Both the position numbers and the translations under genes were made by a program. Positions 16,742-27,000 of a stretch of DNA of 63,046 nucleotides are shown here, in pieces. Position 1 is the first letter of the stretch, and each line of letters starts with the position of its first letter. The notes beneath the pieces were generated by a model. It saw only the letters and a program-made list of their open reading frames with translations. It made no database searches and was not told where the DNA came from. Source of the DNA: Chitinophagales bacterium (GTDB lineage: Bacteria > Bacteroidota > Bacteroidia > Chitinophagales > LD1); the NCBI GenBank assembly GCA_016786765.1, contig JAEUUZ010000049.1, positions 1-63,046 of the forward strand. Direction: 5' to 3'.

Positions 16742-18565
16742 CTACAAAGGTATTATCAGCTTCACAGTAGTTCCGCTTTTAGGGTCTGATGTTATATCCA
16801 CTTGCCCGTTCAGAATTTTAGCTCGCGCAATAACATTCTGCCAACCAATACCCGAATTTTTTTCGAGCATCGTTACATCAAAACCTTTCCCATTGTCCTT
16901 CATAACTAAACTTATCGAATGACCCTCGTTAAACAAAACAATTTCCATTTTTGTAGCCTGCGCATGCTTCACCATGTTACTGGTTACTTCTTGTACAATA
17001 CGAAAAACGACCAATTCAATTGATCTAGACAACTGTATCTCTTCCAATGATAGTGAAACTTCAAGATGGCCATGTTGCTTAATTCTATCCGCTAATTCTT
17101 CAATGGCTTTCTTCAATCCGAAATTTAGTTCTTCCGGTATCAAATTATGCGAAATCACTCTCACTTCCGAAATGGCCTCGTCAATAAAACGTCCAGCGTT
17201 TTCAGACCCATTTTCGGGCAGATACATTTTAGCCACAGCTAACTTCTGGCCTATACTATCATGTAAATCACGCGCAAATCGAATGCGCTCTAACTCTTGC
17301 ATTTTGTATAAGTTGTTAACGTATTGCTGGCGATTCTGTTCCAGTAGAAAAGCTGTTCTTTCGCGCTCTTCAAGCACCTGTGTGTATCGATAAATAAGTG
17401 CAATGGTATAAACGAGGAGTTCAAAAAAAACGGCAAACTCCCATAAATAACTGCTGTGAAACACTCCAACTATTGTGAATATATGAAGGAAGTGGAGCAA
17501 TGTATTTAACGTTAATGGAATAAAGCTCACCAGATACACCCAGGCTAATGCGTAGCCTTTTTTTGCCGCTGAATAAAAATGCCCAATAATTAAAAAGGAT
17601 GCCATAAAAAGGATGCTCTTGAATACATAGATCAACCATTGATAAAGCATTGGGCTATCGGGAACAACAACCGTAATAAGCAACAATAAAACGTTAATAA
17701 CAAATGCCAACATCAACCCACTTCTTAGCCAATAATTTGAAAATTGTTTAGGTATTAAAAAGTAGAAATATAATAGCGAGTTGATTAACAAAACACCATT
17801 GAATAGACCTCTCAAGTCATATGGGTAAAAGTTAAAATAGTCCAGGTAAGGATAAATCCAGCCTTTAACAGAAAACACATTAACAATATTAGATAGCAAG
17901 AAAAAAGGATAAAGCACGAAAATTATTTGTCGTACAAAAACACCTATAATCAACACAATAACAATTGCAAACAATATAACCCCTAAAAGAATATATCGGG
18001 TTGATATTCGCTCGGTAAAAGAAATCCTTCTATCCATAAATTCGGCTTTCTTCCAAACCTTTATCGACATTCGTTTGGCCGTATATCGGGAGTTCGATTT
18101 TAGGAGTAGCGTTGTTACCCCTTTACTGAGTGTTACCGGTATCGTATAGTTACACGTATGGGGATCCAAATAAGGAAAGCTGTTTTCCTTTCTAAAGGAT
18201 GTTCCGGTATACTCCGACATAAAAGTGGTAGTTCCATCTACAACACAAAACAACCGTAAGCTATCTGTATAAAGCGGATTTACCTCTACAATCAACACTT
18301 GGGGGGCTGAAGCATAAACGTCAATTTTCAACCATACCTGATGATCTGTGTAGCCGAAATTAAGTATCCCGTTACTCGAAGCTTGATGCATCCGATTTTC
18401 GTAAGGAAGGGTTGTGTCGTTATATTGCCTGGATGTGTCTACGAAAAAAGAGAAATAACGATTGACTTGCTTTCCGGAACCTAAACTATCTACACTAATG
18501 TGCTGAGCCAGAACAATCGACCAGCTAGTCATTAGAATAAAAAAAAGTAGTGCCCTAATTTTCAT
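16742..18565 (-). CDS. 7TMR-DISM sensor histidine kinase
   Basis: A 607-residue membrane kinase. A signal peptide (about 1-20, ending VLAQ) leads to a periplasmic beta-sandwich sensor of the 7TMR-DISM extracellular type (about 25-180), then about seven membrane helices (about 185-400) and a coiled coil. The HisKA_3 dimerisation domain has RFARDLHDSIGQ with His435 as phosphate site. The HATPase domain (about 500-605) has the N-box QEVTSNMVKHAQ and DNGKGFD. DISM sensors are thought to bind small molecules, often carbohydrates, in the periplasm. It lies 25 bases upstream of its LuxR-type regulator and 53 bases after the sulfatase gene on the same strand, so read-through from the sulfatase is possible. 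Confidence 0.92.
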   Translation of the reverse strand: MKIRALLFFILMTSWSIVLAQHISVDSLGSGKQVNRYFSFFVDTSRQYNDTTLPYENRMHQASSNGILNFGYTDHQVWLKIDVYASAPQVLIVEVNPLYTDSLRLFCVVDGTTTFMSEYTGTSFRKENSFPYLDPHTCNYTIPVTLSKGVTTLLLKSNSRYTAKRMSIKVWKKAEFMDRRISFTERISTRYILLGVILFAIVIVLIIGVFVRQIIFVLYPFFLLSNIVNVFSVKGWIYPYLDYFNFYPYDLRGLFNGVLLINSLLYFYFLIPKQFSNYWLRSGLMLAFVINVLLLLITVVVPDSPMLYQWLIYVFKSILFMASFLIIGHFYSAAKKGYALAWVYLVSFIPLTLNTLLHFLHIFTIVGVFHSSYLWEFAVFFELLVYTIALIYRYTQVLEERERTAFLLEQNRQQYVNNLYKMQELERIRFARDLHDSIGQKLAVAKMYLPENGSENAGRFIDEAISEVRVISHNLIPEELNFGLKKAIEELADRIKQHGHLEVSLSLEEIQLSRSIELVVFRIVQEVTSNMVKHAQATKMEIVLFNEGHSISLVMKDNGKGFDVTMLEKNSGIGWQNVIARAKILNGQVDITSDPKSGTTVKLIIPL

Positions 18566-18618
18566 AGTTAAAACGATCCTGAATAAACGCTTATTAAGCC
18601 TTCATTGCGCGATATACA

Positions 18619-20232
18619 TCAAAAAGCAAAAGTACTCGTTCCCAAACTGTCTTTGTAAACATAGTTTACTACCCTAGGCCAAAGCGGTTGTATCATGTTC
18701 TTCTCCCAAGCATTAAATTCTTTCTGCAGCGCCTCCACCACTTTCGGATGCTCGGCAAATACATTTCGGGTTTCACGCACATCGGTTTTCAAATTATACA
18801 GCACATTCGTTTTGTCAAACTCATTCATCAACATTTTCCATTCGCCCTTACGAATGCCTTTGCTGAATTCTGAACGCCAACATAACGCCCGTTCAGTGTT
18901 TATGCTATGGTTGGCTAAAGCAAGTAAATCAATACCATCATAATCTCTATCAGTTGGCAATGTAATTCCCACGGCATTTGCAACCGTTTTGAAAATATCG
19001 AGTGAAATCACTGGTGTAGAAACCGTTGTTCCGGGCTGAATTTTTCCTTTCCATTGCATCATGAAAGGCACACGAATACCGCCTTCAAAATTGGTGAGCT
19101 TACCTCCGCGATAGGGAAAATTATCTGTTGTTCCGTTATACACTGCGCCACCGTTATCGCTCAAGAAAAAGATAATTGTGTTTTCCTCTAATCCGTTTTC
19201 TTTCAAATAATTCATCAGTCGGCCTACTTCATCATCCAAGTTTTTAATCATGGCCGCATAGGCACGCTTTACCGGATCCTTTATGTTCTTAAATTGACTG
19301 TAATATTTGTTCTGTGCCTGAAGCGGTGCGTGTGGAGCATTATACGGCAAGTACAGGAAAAATGGTTTTGTTTTACTTCGATCGATATAAGCGATGGCCT
19401 CATCTGTCAATTTATCGGTGAGATATTTACTTTCTTCTTGTCGTTCGCAACAATTACGCAAAATGGCACAATTTCCCGTTCGTCCTTCTGCCTCGTTCCA
19501 TTGGTGCTTATCCATAAAATCGCCCTTAACCGGCACATCGGTTACACTTGTATCTGACTTTGGCGAATACAAAGTAAATGCTTCATAAAATCCATACTGA
19601 TAATCAAATCCACGTGCACAAGGTTTCGCAAAATCGGCAGCGCCTAAATGCCATTTGCCAATAATGCCGGTTTGATAATCGTATTTTTTTAAAACATCGG
19701 CTATTGTTATTTCGGAGGGCGGAAGTCCTTGTCGTAAACGCTCTTCTGCTTCGGGAACTTCTTTCATTTTAATAGGACTCAACGGACGAAATCGCGGCAA
19801 CAATTTAAACCCATAGTATTCAATCATACTTTTCAGATAACGGTTACTGGGTTGGATTTCGTGTCCGAAACGTTGTTGATAACGCCCTGTTAACAATCCT
19901 GCTCGCGATGGAGAACACACGGGCGAAGTAATATATCCTTCTGCAAAAGTAACCCCGTTTTTACCAATCGCATCAATATTTGGTGTGCTCACTTTTGTAC
20001 CACCATACAAGGAAATATCGGTCTGCCCCAAATCATCCGCTAAAATAATTATCACATTCGGACGTTCATGTGATGAAATAACCTCGGGCTCCTCCGCTAA
20101 ATAATTGGCTTTGCCCTTGATTAATTTCTCGTTCCAATATATTTTGAACTTCTCGCTTTCTTTTGTGCGGAGAAAAAATGCAGACGTCAAAATAAATAAA
20201 CAGATAAGAAGTAAAATTACTTTTGTTCGCAT
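18619..20232 (-). CDS. exported type I sulfatase
   Basis: A 537-residue sulfatase of the alkaline-phosphatase superfamily. An N-terminal hydrophobic segment (5-20) serves as signal or anchor. The core starts at PNVIIILADDLG (Asp66, Asp67 as metal ligands). The signature is CSPSRAGLLTGR with Cys106, the residue that anaerobic or copper-type maturases convert to formylglycine. Further marks are GIIGKWHLG, FFLYLPYNAPHAPL and FFLSDNGG. It should hydrolyse sulfate esters of sugars or aryl compounds in the periplasm. The start is the ATG at 20232; the 11 upstream residues are not signal-like. There is no SusC/SusD pair or glycosidase beside it, and the FGE-like lipoprotein at 1968 lacks a catalytic cysteine and is not a credible maturase. 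It is divergent from the VWA pair. Confidence 0.92.
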   Translation of the reverse strand: MRTKVILLLICLFILTSAFFLRTKESEKFKIYWNEKLIKGKANYLAEEPEVISSHERPNVIIILADDLGQTDISLYGGTKVSTPNIDAIGKNGVTFAEGYITSPVCSPSRAGLLTGRYQQRFGHEIQPSNRYLKSMIEYYGFKLLPRFRPLSPIKMKEVPEAEERLRQGLPPSEITIADVLKKYDYQTGIIGKWHLGAADFAKPCARGFDYQYGFYEAFTLYSPKSDTSVTDVPVKGDFMDKHQWNEAEGRTGNCAILRNCCERQEESKYLTDKLTDEAIAYIDRSKTKPFFLYLPYNAPHAPLQAQNKYYSQFKNIKDPVKRAYAAMIKNLDDEVGRLMNYLKENGLEENTIIFFLSDNGGAVYNGTTDNFPYRGGKLTNFEGGIRVPFMMQWKGKIQPGTTVSTPVISLDIFKTVANAVGITLPTDRDYDGIDLLALANHSINTERALCWRSEFSKGIRKGEWKMLMNEFDKTNVLYNLKTDVRETRNVFAEHPKVVEALQKEFNAWEKNMIQPLWPRVVNYVYKDSLGTSTFAF

Positions 20233-20361
20233 GAAGTAAATATATAATTTGTGATTGCAGAACATCAGATTTTATAAAAAGAAGAAAAATAAATTGTCTA
20301 AAATCAACACCTATACTATTTACAACACGTATACATTTATTGATCGATCAAAGCAGAAAAG

Positions 20362-21735
20362 TTGAAGTCATTCGTTATCGTTTTTTTTACACTGTTGCTG
20401 TTTGGCAACGCCTATAGCCAAGAAGTAAAGCGCTTTAAAGCCAATGATGTGCGCATTCTTTTCCTTTTGGATGTATCCGGAAGCATGAACGAAACATGGA
20501 ACGGAAGAAAGAAAATTGATGTAGCAAAAGAAGTACTGCGTGATTTAGCCGACTCCATTCAGAAAAAATATCCAAAAGTAACATTCGGCTTACGTGTGTT
20601 TGGTGCTGATTTTCCAAGAGAACAAAAAAACTGCAAAGACAGTCGCTTACTCATTCCTTTCTCCAACAAAAAAAGCGATTTCACGCAAAACAATTTTACC
20701 GGCTTAACCCCCAAGGGAATGACCCCTATTGCCTACTCACTGGAACAGGCCGCTAAAGATTTTCCTAACGATAGTAATGCCGTTCACGCTATTGTTTTAA
20801 TTACCGATGGTGACGAAAATTGCAGTGGCGACCCTTGCAAATCGGCCAACTTTCTGGTGCGCAAAAAAATATCGTTTCGCCCGTTTATTGTTGGTTTAGG
20901 CGTAACCGAAAAAGTAGCCAAACAGTTTGATTGTATCGGACAATTCACCAACTCCACCGATGATGTTTCGTTGAAACAAACTGTTGGAGTGATTATTCGT
21001 CAAACCATGAACAGTACTTCTGCACAAGTGAATTTACTGGACGCACAAGCGAACCCTACCGTAACCAATATTCCCTTTACCCTTTACGATAGTGAAACCG
21101 GAAAAGCAGAATACAACTTCATTCACACGCTCAATGCTGCCGGAATGCCGGATACGTTGTTCCTCAATCCGCTTGGTATATACAACCTAGTCGTACATAC
21201 TTTTCCACCCCTTCGCAAAGATAATATCGAATTGGCTGTGGGTATCCATAATATCATCTCCGTTGATGTTCCGGTGGGCACTCAAACCACTATTTGCAAT
21301 GGTTCTGCCATAACCAACAACGATGCACAAGTGGTCGTTCGAACGCAAGACAACAGTATTCTAAACGTGCAAGACTTAAACGAAAAAGAAGACTACTTAA
21401 CCCATCGATACACCACCCAAGTGCTCACAAACCCTTTTTATCAAAAGGAGATTAACCTAGCGCCCTTTACCGAAACAGAAAATAAAATTCCCGGATTCGG
21501 CACCATTATCGCAACAAGTTTGCAAAATAAGCGAGTCACCCTATTGTATGAATCGAATCGTTTATGGAAGAAAGCTAGCGAGTGGACAATAGGCGCAAAA
21601 CCTGAAACCATCAAGCTTCAACCGGGCAACTATAGAATTGTCTATCAGCCTTTGGGCAACACGGATACCGAATCGTGCAAAACAAAATTCGTTGAGCTGG
21701 AGGAAGGAAGAACTTTAACATTAACGTTAGACTAA
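20362..21735 (+). CDS. exported VWA-domain protein, first of tandem pair
   Basis: A 457-residue protein. The start codon is TTG at 20362: the frame has an upstream stop at 20341 and no ATG in between, and the TTG gives a clean signal peptide ending NAYSQ (about 20). The VWA domain (about 30-215) has a complete MIDAS: DVSGS (Asp37, Ser39, Ser41), Thr121 in KGMTPIAYSLE, and Asp149 in ITDGDENC. Conserved cysteines (91, 154, 159, 191) probably form disulfides in the periplasm. The C-terminal half has beta-rich repeats with ALKP-like ends (KLQPGNYRIVYQPLG), resembling surface Ig-like modules. It overlaps the paralogue at 21735 by one base (TAATG). A role in metal-dependent protein binding at the cell surface is inferred; the partner is unknown. 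Confidence 0.85.
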   Translation: MKSFVIVFFTLLLFGNAYSQEVKRFKANDVRILFLLDVSGSMNETWNGRKKIDVAKEVLRDLADSIQKKYPKVTFGLRVFGADFPREQKNCKDSRLLIPFSNKKSDFTQNNFTGLTPKGMTPIAYSLEQAAKDFPNDSNAVHAIVLITDGDENCSGDPCKSANFLVRKKISFRPFIVGLGVTEKVAKQFDCIGQFTNSTDDVSLKQTVGVIIRQTMNSTSAQVNLLDAQANPTVTNIPFTLYDSETGKAEYNFIHTLNAAGMPDTLFLNPLGIYNLVVHTFPPLRKDNIELAVGIHNIISVDVPVGTQTTICNGSAITNNDAQVVVRTQDNSILNVQDLNEKEDYLTHRYTTQVLTNPFYQKEINLAPFTETENKIPGFGTIIATSLQNKRVTLLYESNRLWKKASEWTIGAKPETIKLQPGNYRIVYQPLGNTDTESCKTKFVELEEGRTLTLTLD

Positions 21736-23159
21736 TGCGAGCAACTATCATCCTGTTATCTATCATCAATGTATTCGCGCTTTGGCTTTCAAGGCGAATA
21801 AAAACAACTGTGCTCGTTACACTTCTTGTTCCAGCTTTTGCTTTTGCCCAAAACAATCAAAAAACCAATATTTTGTTTTTGATGGATGCATCGTTCAGCA
21901 TGCGCAAAGAATGGGACGGTGGAACAAAATGGAAAACCGCAGTAAACACGCTCACTGAAATTGTTGACAATACCGCTCATATCGATAATGTAAATATCGG
22001 TCTGCGCTTATTTGGTCATTTGTATGATGAATCGGAATCGAATTGCAAAGACACGCGTTTAGAATTACCTATAGGCAAATACACCAAAGAACGATTCGCA
22101 AATAAAATTGGAATCATTCGTCCGAAAGGCATCACCCCTATTGCCTACTCGCTCGAAAAATGTGTAGCCGATTTTGGGGAAGATAACAACGCTAAAAACA
22201 TCCTTATTCTGATTACCGATGGAGAAGAGTCGTGTACCGGTGATCCGTGCAAAGCGGCTTGGATGTTGCAACAGAAAGGGATTGTTCTTAAACCCTTTGT
22301 GATTGGTATGGCGCTCACAGAAGCCGCTACCAAAAACTTTTATTGCATTGGGCAAACAATTAATACGGCAAGCGATAAGGAGTTCAATCAAACGTTGAAA
22401 AACATGGTTGACGAATCCATTGCAAAAACAACATTGCAGGTCAATTTGCTCGATTCAAAAAACAAAGCCACAGAAACGGATGTAGCGATGACTTTCTACG
22501 ATTCTGAAACACACTTAGCTAAAGAACACTTCATCCATACATTGAATAGCAGAGGTAACCCCGACACTATCACCATTTCTCCGTTCTTCAACTACGATAT
22601 TCAAATACACACTATTCCTGAGTTATGGATTAAAGGCGTTACTTTAAAACGCAATATACATAACGAAGCTACCGCGAATGCAGCACAGGGAAATTTAGCA
22701 TTCAAATTACAAGGTGTACTTTCTAAAACCGCTGTGGTAGATCGCATCAAATGTATTATTCACCAAAACGATTCAACAGCAACTGTGCATGTGCAAAAAC
22801 TAAACACAACAGCAAAGTTGCTCACCGGAAAATACGACTTGGAAATTTTAACGCTACCAAGAATTTTCATCAATAACGTTCAAATCGATGACGACAAAAC
22901 CACGCACATCGAAATTCCAACACCGGGCATTCTGACCATGAATAAGAGCTATGAATACTACGGTGTGCTTTTTATGCAAGAAAAAGGTGAGCTAAAAAAA
23001 ATCTACGATTTGAAACCGGCACTTAAACAAGAAACTATTGCTTTGCAGCCCGGCAAATACAGCATAGTGTATCGTGCAAAATTTGCTAAATCCGGACATA
23101 ATACAATCGAGAAAGAATTTGAAATTTTAAGTGGAGGAAGTATCAGTATTCGGCTTTAA
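21735..23159 (+). CDS. exported VWA-domain protein, second of tandem pair
   Basis: A 474-residue paralogue of the preceding protein. The N-terminus is unusually long before its hydrophobic core: two hydrophobic stretches (about 4-18 and 24-38) end at FAFAQ. The VWA domain has MIDAS DASFS (Asp51, Ser53, Ser55), Thr134 in KGITPIAYSLE and Asp162 in ITDGEESC; the GDPCK and FYCIGQ blocks match the first copy. The C-terminal half also ends with IALQPGKYSIVYRAKF. The start shares one base with the previous stop, so translation is coupled. Divergence between the copies is large, pointing to an old duplication. The last four bases overlap the convergent scpA gene. Confidence 0.85.
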   Translation: MRATIILLSIINVFALWLSRRIKTTVLVTLLVPAFAFAQNNQKTNILFLMDASFSMRKEWDGGTKWKTAVNTLTEIVDNTAHIDNVNIGLRLFGHLYDESESNCKDTRLELPIGKYTKERFANKIGIIRPKGITPIAYSLEKCVADFGEDNNAKNILILITDGEESCTGDPCKAAWMLQQKGIVLKPFVIGMALTEAATKNFYCIGQTINTASDKEFNQTLKNMVDESIAKTTLQVNLLDSKNKATETDVAMTFYDSETHLAKEHFIHTLNSRGNPDTITISPFFNYDIQIHTIPELWIKGVTLKRNIHNEATANAAQGNLAFKLQGVLSKTAVVDRIKCIIHQNDSTATVHVQKLNTTAKLLTGKYDLEILTLPRIFINNVQIDDDKTTHIEIPTPGILTMNKSYEYYGVLFMQEKGELKKIYDLKPALKQETIALQPGKYSIVYRAKFAKSGHNTIEKEFEILSGGSISIRL

Positions 23160-23920
23160 AGTTCTTTTTCATCTTCACGCTTTAGCCGCAACCAGAAATT
23201 ATTGTAGCCTTCACCAACAACAATCATTAAAAATTGCTCTTGGATAAGTTCCAACATCGACAAGAATGTGAAAATAGCATGTACGCGATTTTCAACGCCT
23301 TCAAACACCTTTTCAAAAGTAACCTCACTGCCATCTTTCACTAAATCGCGGAGTAACATTTTTTCTCCCTCTATGGTGTAGGGCGGTTGAACGATATTAT
23401 GAACAACTTTGTTTTTTTCTTTGTCTACACGCAACAAAACATTTTGAAACGCTTTCATCAAACGGAACATGGTCAATGCTTGCATTTCGTACTCCGTTTC
23501 GAAAAGGGATGCAATTTCTTTTACCTCTTCCTCAATGTTTCCGCGCTTATTTATGCTTTGGCGATCGTCTTCAAATAAACGAAGCGCATCGGAAGCTTCT
23601 TTGAATTTTTTGTATTCCAACAAACGACTTACTAATTCTTCCCGAGGATCTATTTCTACTCCTTGCGCATCTATCTCTTTTCTTGGCAGAAGCATTTTCG
23701 CCTTAATCCGCATTAGTGTTGCGGCCACCAAAATAAATTCACTCGCCAATTCAATATCCAAATGCTCCATTTGGTGGATATAAGCCAAGAAATCCGTAGT
23801 AATCTTAAAGATAGGTATATCATAAATATCCAACTCATCGCGTTCAATAAAGAACAACAACAAATCAAAAGGTCCTTCGAACTGAGGGAGCTTTATGGAG
23901 TATGTTTCTGACGTAGCCAT
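23156..23920 (-). CDS. scpA: segregation and condensation protein A
   Basis: A 254-residue kleisin subunit of the bacterial SMC-ScpAB condensin. The N-terminal FEGPFDLLLFFIERDELDIY and the following FLAYIHQMEHLDIELASEF, with LRIKAKMLLP-like MRIKAKMLLPRK, are characteristic of ScpA. The C-terminal winged-helix part (about 190-250: VTFEKVFEGVENRVHAIFTF, then LSMLELIQEQF) contacts the SMC head. It acts on the nucleoid in chromosome compaction and segregation. scpB is not next to it here. Its stop codon overlaps the last bases of the convergent VWA gene by four bases. Confidence 0.95.
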   Translation of the reverse strand: MATSETYSIKLPQFEGPFDLLLFFIERDELDIYDIPIFKITTDFLAYIHQMEHLDIELASEFILVAATLMRIKAKMLLPRKEIDAQGVEIDPREELVSRLLEYKKFKEASDALRLFEDDRQSINKRGNIEEEVKEIASLFETEYEMQALTMFRLMKAFQNVLLRVDKEKNKVVHNIVQPPYTIEGEKMLLRDLVKDGSEVTFEKVFEGVENRVHAIFTFLSMLELIQEQFLMIVVGEGYNNFWLRLKREDEKEL

Positions 23921-23992
23921 AGCAAAAAATGAGCGGTGAAGATAATAGTGAAAACGGATTAAACCATTTTTAATGCATGGATTTGACTTTCT

Positions 23993-24025
23993 TTTGGTTG
24001 GAAATTGAAATTTCTCTTATTTTCA
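23993..24025 (+). promoter_or_regulatory. candidate promoter of lectin adhesin gene
   Basis: TTTG (23993-23996), 21 bases, TATTTTCA (24018-24025), near the Bacteroidota consensus. It predicts a start near 24032 and so favours the ATG at 24083 over an in-frame ATG at 24005. Confidence 0.35.
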
Positions 24026-24082
24026 CCAACCTTTTTGGGTAAAAAACTGTCTTATATCAAAATCAAACATTCAAACGCATAT

Positions 24083-27000
24083 ATGAAAAAACAATTATTT
24101 GTTTTTGTACTCGGTCTATTTTCTGCATTCTCCGCATTTTCACAAACACCTCAAGGTTGCAACATTGCTGCAATTAGAGCTGCTTTTGCAAATGCTGGGC
24201 ACTATACCGAATTGCCTGTTTCAGGGCAATCATGCAGTATGTATTTTGTAGATAACAACTCCTATGATGCAGCCACTGCGGAAAGTAACGCGAATACCTT
24301 AGGCGCACATATGGTGGTATTTAACGATGCCGCAGAAAACACAAATGTGGTTGCAGCACTTAACGCTGGAGGATATCTTGCAGGTGGTGCAACAATATGG
24401 ATAGGTGTGAAAAGGGTGAGTACAGGTAATCCTCTTTTCTACATGCTAGACGGTTCTTCCGGTAATTTTACCCCAGGTCCTGCAACACCATCATTATATC
24501 AAAACTGGTCAGGGGGAGAACCAAACAACAACGATTATCAGTGCTCACCGGGTTGCTTAATAGGTTGTAATGCTTATAAATGTAACAATGGTGAACAATG
24601 CGTTCAAATATACTCCGGTGGACAATGGAACGATTTACCTTGTGACGAAACCAGTAAATCTGTAATTGAGGTTAACCTTTGTCCGCAAATCACTGCTTCA
24701 AACGATACCATTGTTTGTTCAGGCGGAGCTGCTACACTTAAAGCTAGAACTATTTTAGGCTCTGCGCCTATTAATCAAGTGTGGAACCCGGGTGCATTAA
24801 CCGGTAATTTCCAGATTTTTTACCCAACCGCTCCAACCGCATATGTTATCACCTCAACTGACAGATATAGCTGCTTTGCAACAGATACAATTAATGTTGG
24901 AATTAATACCGGTTGCAATGCCCCTCCTGCACCAAAAGGGTGTGGAATTCAAGCCATAAGAAATGCCTTTACTGCAGCAGGAAACTATACTGAACTGCCT
25001 GTTAGCGGACAAGCATGCAGTATGTATTTTATCGATGAAAATGCTAGTGATGCGGCTACAGCAGAAGCTAGAGCAAACACACTTGGTGCCCATTTGGTGG
25101 TAATGAACGATGCTACTGAAAACGCAAACGTAGTTGCCGGCATCAATGCCGCGGGTTATTTGTCGAGCGGACAAAAAGTTTGGATTGGCTACAAACGAGT
25201 TGGAACAAACCAAACCAACTTTTACTCTTTAGATGGTTCAACAGGAAGTTTTACTCCCGGAGCACCATCGCCTACTTTATTCCAAAACTGGTCGGGTGGC
25301 GAACCCAACAATTCAGGCTATAGCGGATGTTGCAATATCTTCTGTAATTATACCGATTGCAATGGGGAACAATGCGTTCAAATTTATTCAAATGGCTTGT
25401 GGAACGATGAAGACTGTTCGGATGGAAGCAGTAAATCCGTTGTTGAGGTAAACTTATGTCCGCAACTTCGGGGAACAGCAAACGACACCCTAATGTGTAA
25501 TCCTGCCCCAATTAATATCACCACAAATACCATTTTAGGTTCCGTGCCTTACTCCTATTCATGGACTCCGGGCGGACAAACCACTCCGAATATTACCGTA
25601 ACCCCTCCGGTGGGTGTAACTAGTTATATTGCCAGAGCAACAGATCGATATGGTTGTTACGGAGAGGACACCACCAAAGCAAATGTAGTGCCTATCAGTG
25701 CTCCTGTTATCAGTTCAGTGCCTACACCTCCAACGGTTTGTGTGGGTCAAAACATTGATATAGATTTCGCTAATACCTACTCGGCAACAGCTATTCAAAA
25801 TTGGTTTTTTGATGGTGGTACCATTGCAGGAACCAGTGGCGTTTTACCGTATGGTGTAAGCTGGAGTTCTGCGGGAGTTAAAAATGTAACCATGTTTATT
25901 ACTGACCAAGGGTGTACATCTCCAATGACAACTTTCCCGGTTACTGTAAATCCTTCCCCTACACCTACTGCAGGGCCTGATTTGCAGATTTGTTCCGGTG
26001 TTAATGCGAATCTTGGAGGTGCAACTGCGGCAAATACAACGTATAGTTGGAACCCTCCATTCGGGTTATCTTCCGGCAGTATTTCTAATCCGGTATTTAA
26101 CGTAGTAAACCCTGGCGATACTAATCTTTATTATCCGTATGTAGTGGTGGCTACATCCAATGGCTGTATTGGTGTAGATACCGTCAACCTCACGCTCTAC
26201 CCGCCCGTCACCAGCACCTTTAGGGTGAGTAAGTCTGCAATCTGTTCTGTGGAAACCGATTCCGTGATTTATACCGGAAAGAACAGCGTTGGTGCAACCT
26301 ATACATGGAATTTTGATGGCGGCACTGTAGTCTCGGGCAGTGGGCAAGGGCCTTACGTAGTCCAATGGAGTACCGGAGGAACAAAAAATATTACATTAGA
26401 TGTAACAGAAAATGGCTGTCCAGGGACACAAGGCACACAAACTGTTGTTGTAACCCAACAACCTATTGCCAATGCCGGTCCGGATGTAAGTGTGTGCCCT
26501 GCCACGAATCAAACACTAGGTGTTGCCGCGATTGGAGCCACCACTTATTTCTGGGATCCGCCTACTTTCCTTTCCTCTACATCAACTGCAGATCCAACAT
26601 TTAACGGCACAAATAATACTACTGCGAACATCACACAGCAATATACACTTGTAGCTACAGAAGGGGTATGTGTCTCTAGAGATACTGTAATTGTTACACT
26701 CTACAATACACCAACAAGCACATTCACTGCTTCTCCAACCAATTTATGCGTAAGCCAACAAAGCACTACGCTCACCTATACCGGCAATGGAACAGCAGGC
26801 GCCACGTATACTTGGAACTTTGACGGAGGAACTAATACAGGAACCGGTCAAGGTCCAATATCGGTACTTTGGAATACAGTGGGCACAAAAAATGTGACCT
26901 TAGATGTTACACAAAATGGTTGTCCTTCTTCACAAACAGCTATCGCCATTAACGTAGGCAGCCCACCAACAGTCGATGCCGGTCCTGATGTTAACGTTTG

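Noticed and set aside
20362-23159. BatA/BatB aerotolerance genes
   Set aside because: They have signal peptides and long C-terminal beta modules but no BatA/B-like membrane helices, and no BatC/E or MoxR follows.
24005-24082. N-terminal extension of the lectin adhesin
   Set aside because: The signal peptide begins at the ATG at 24083 and the candidate promoter overlaps the extension.
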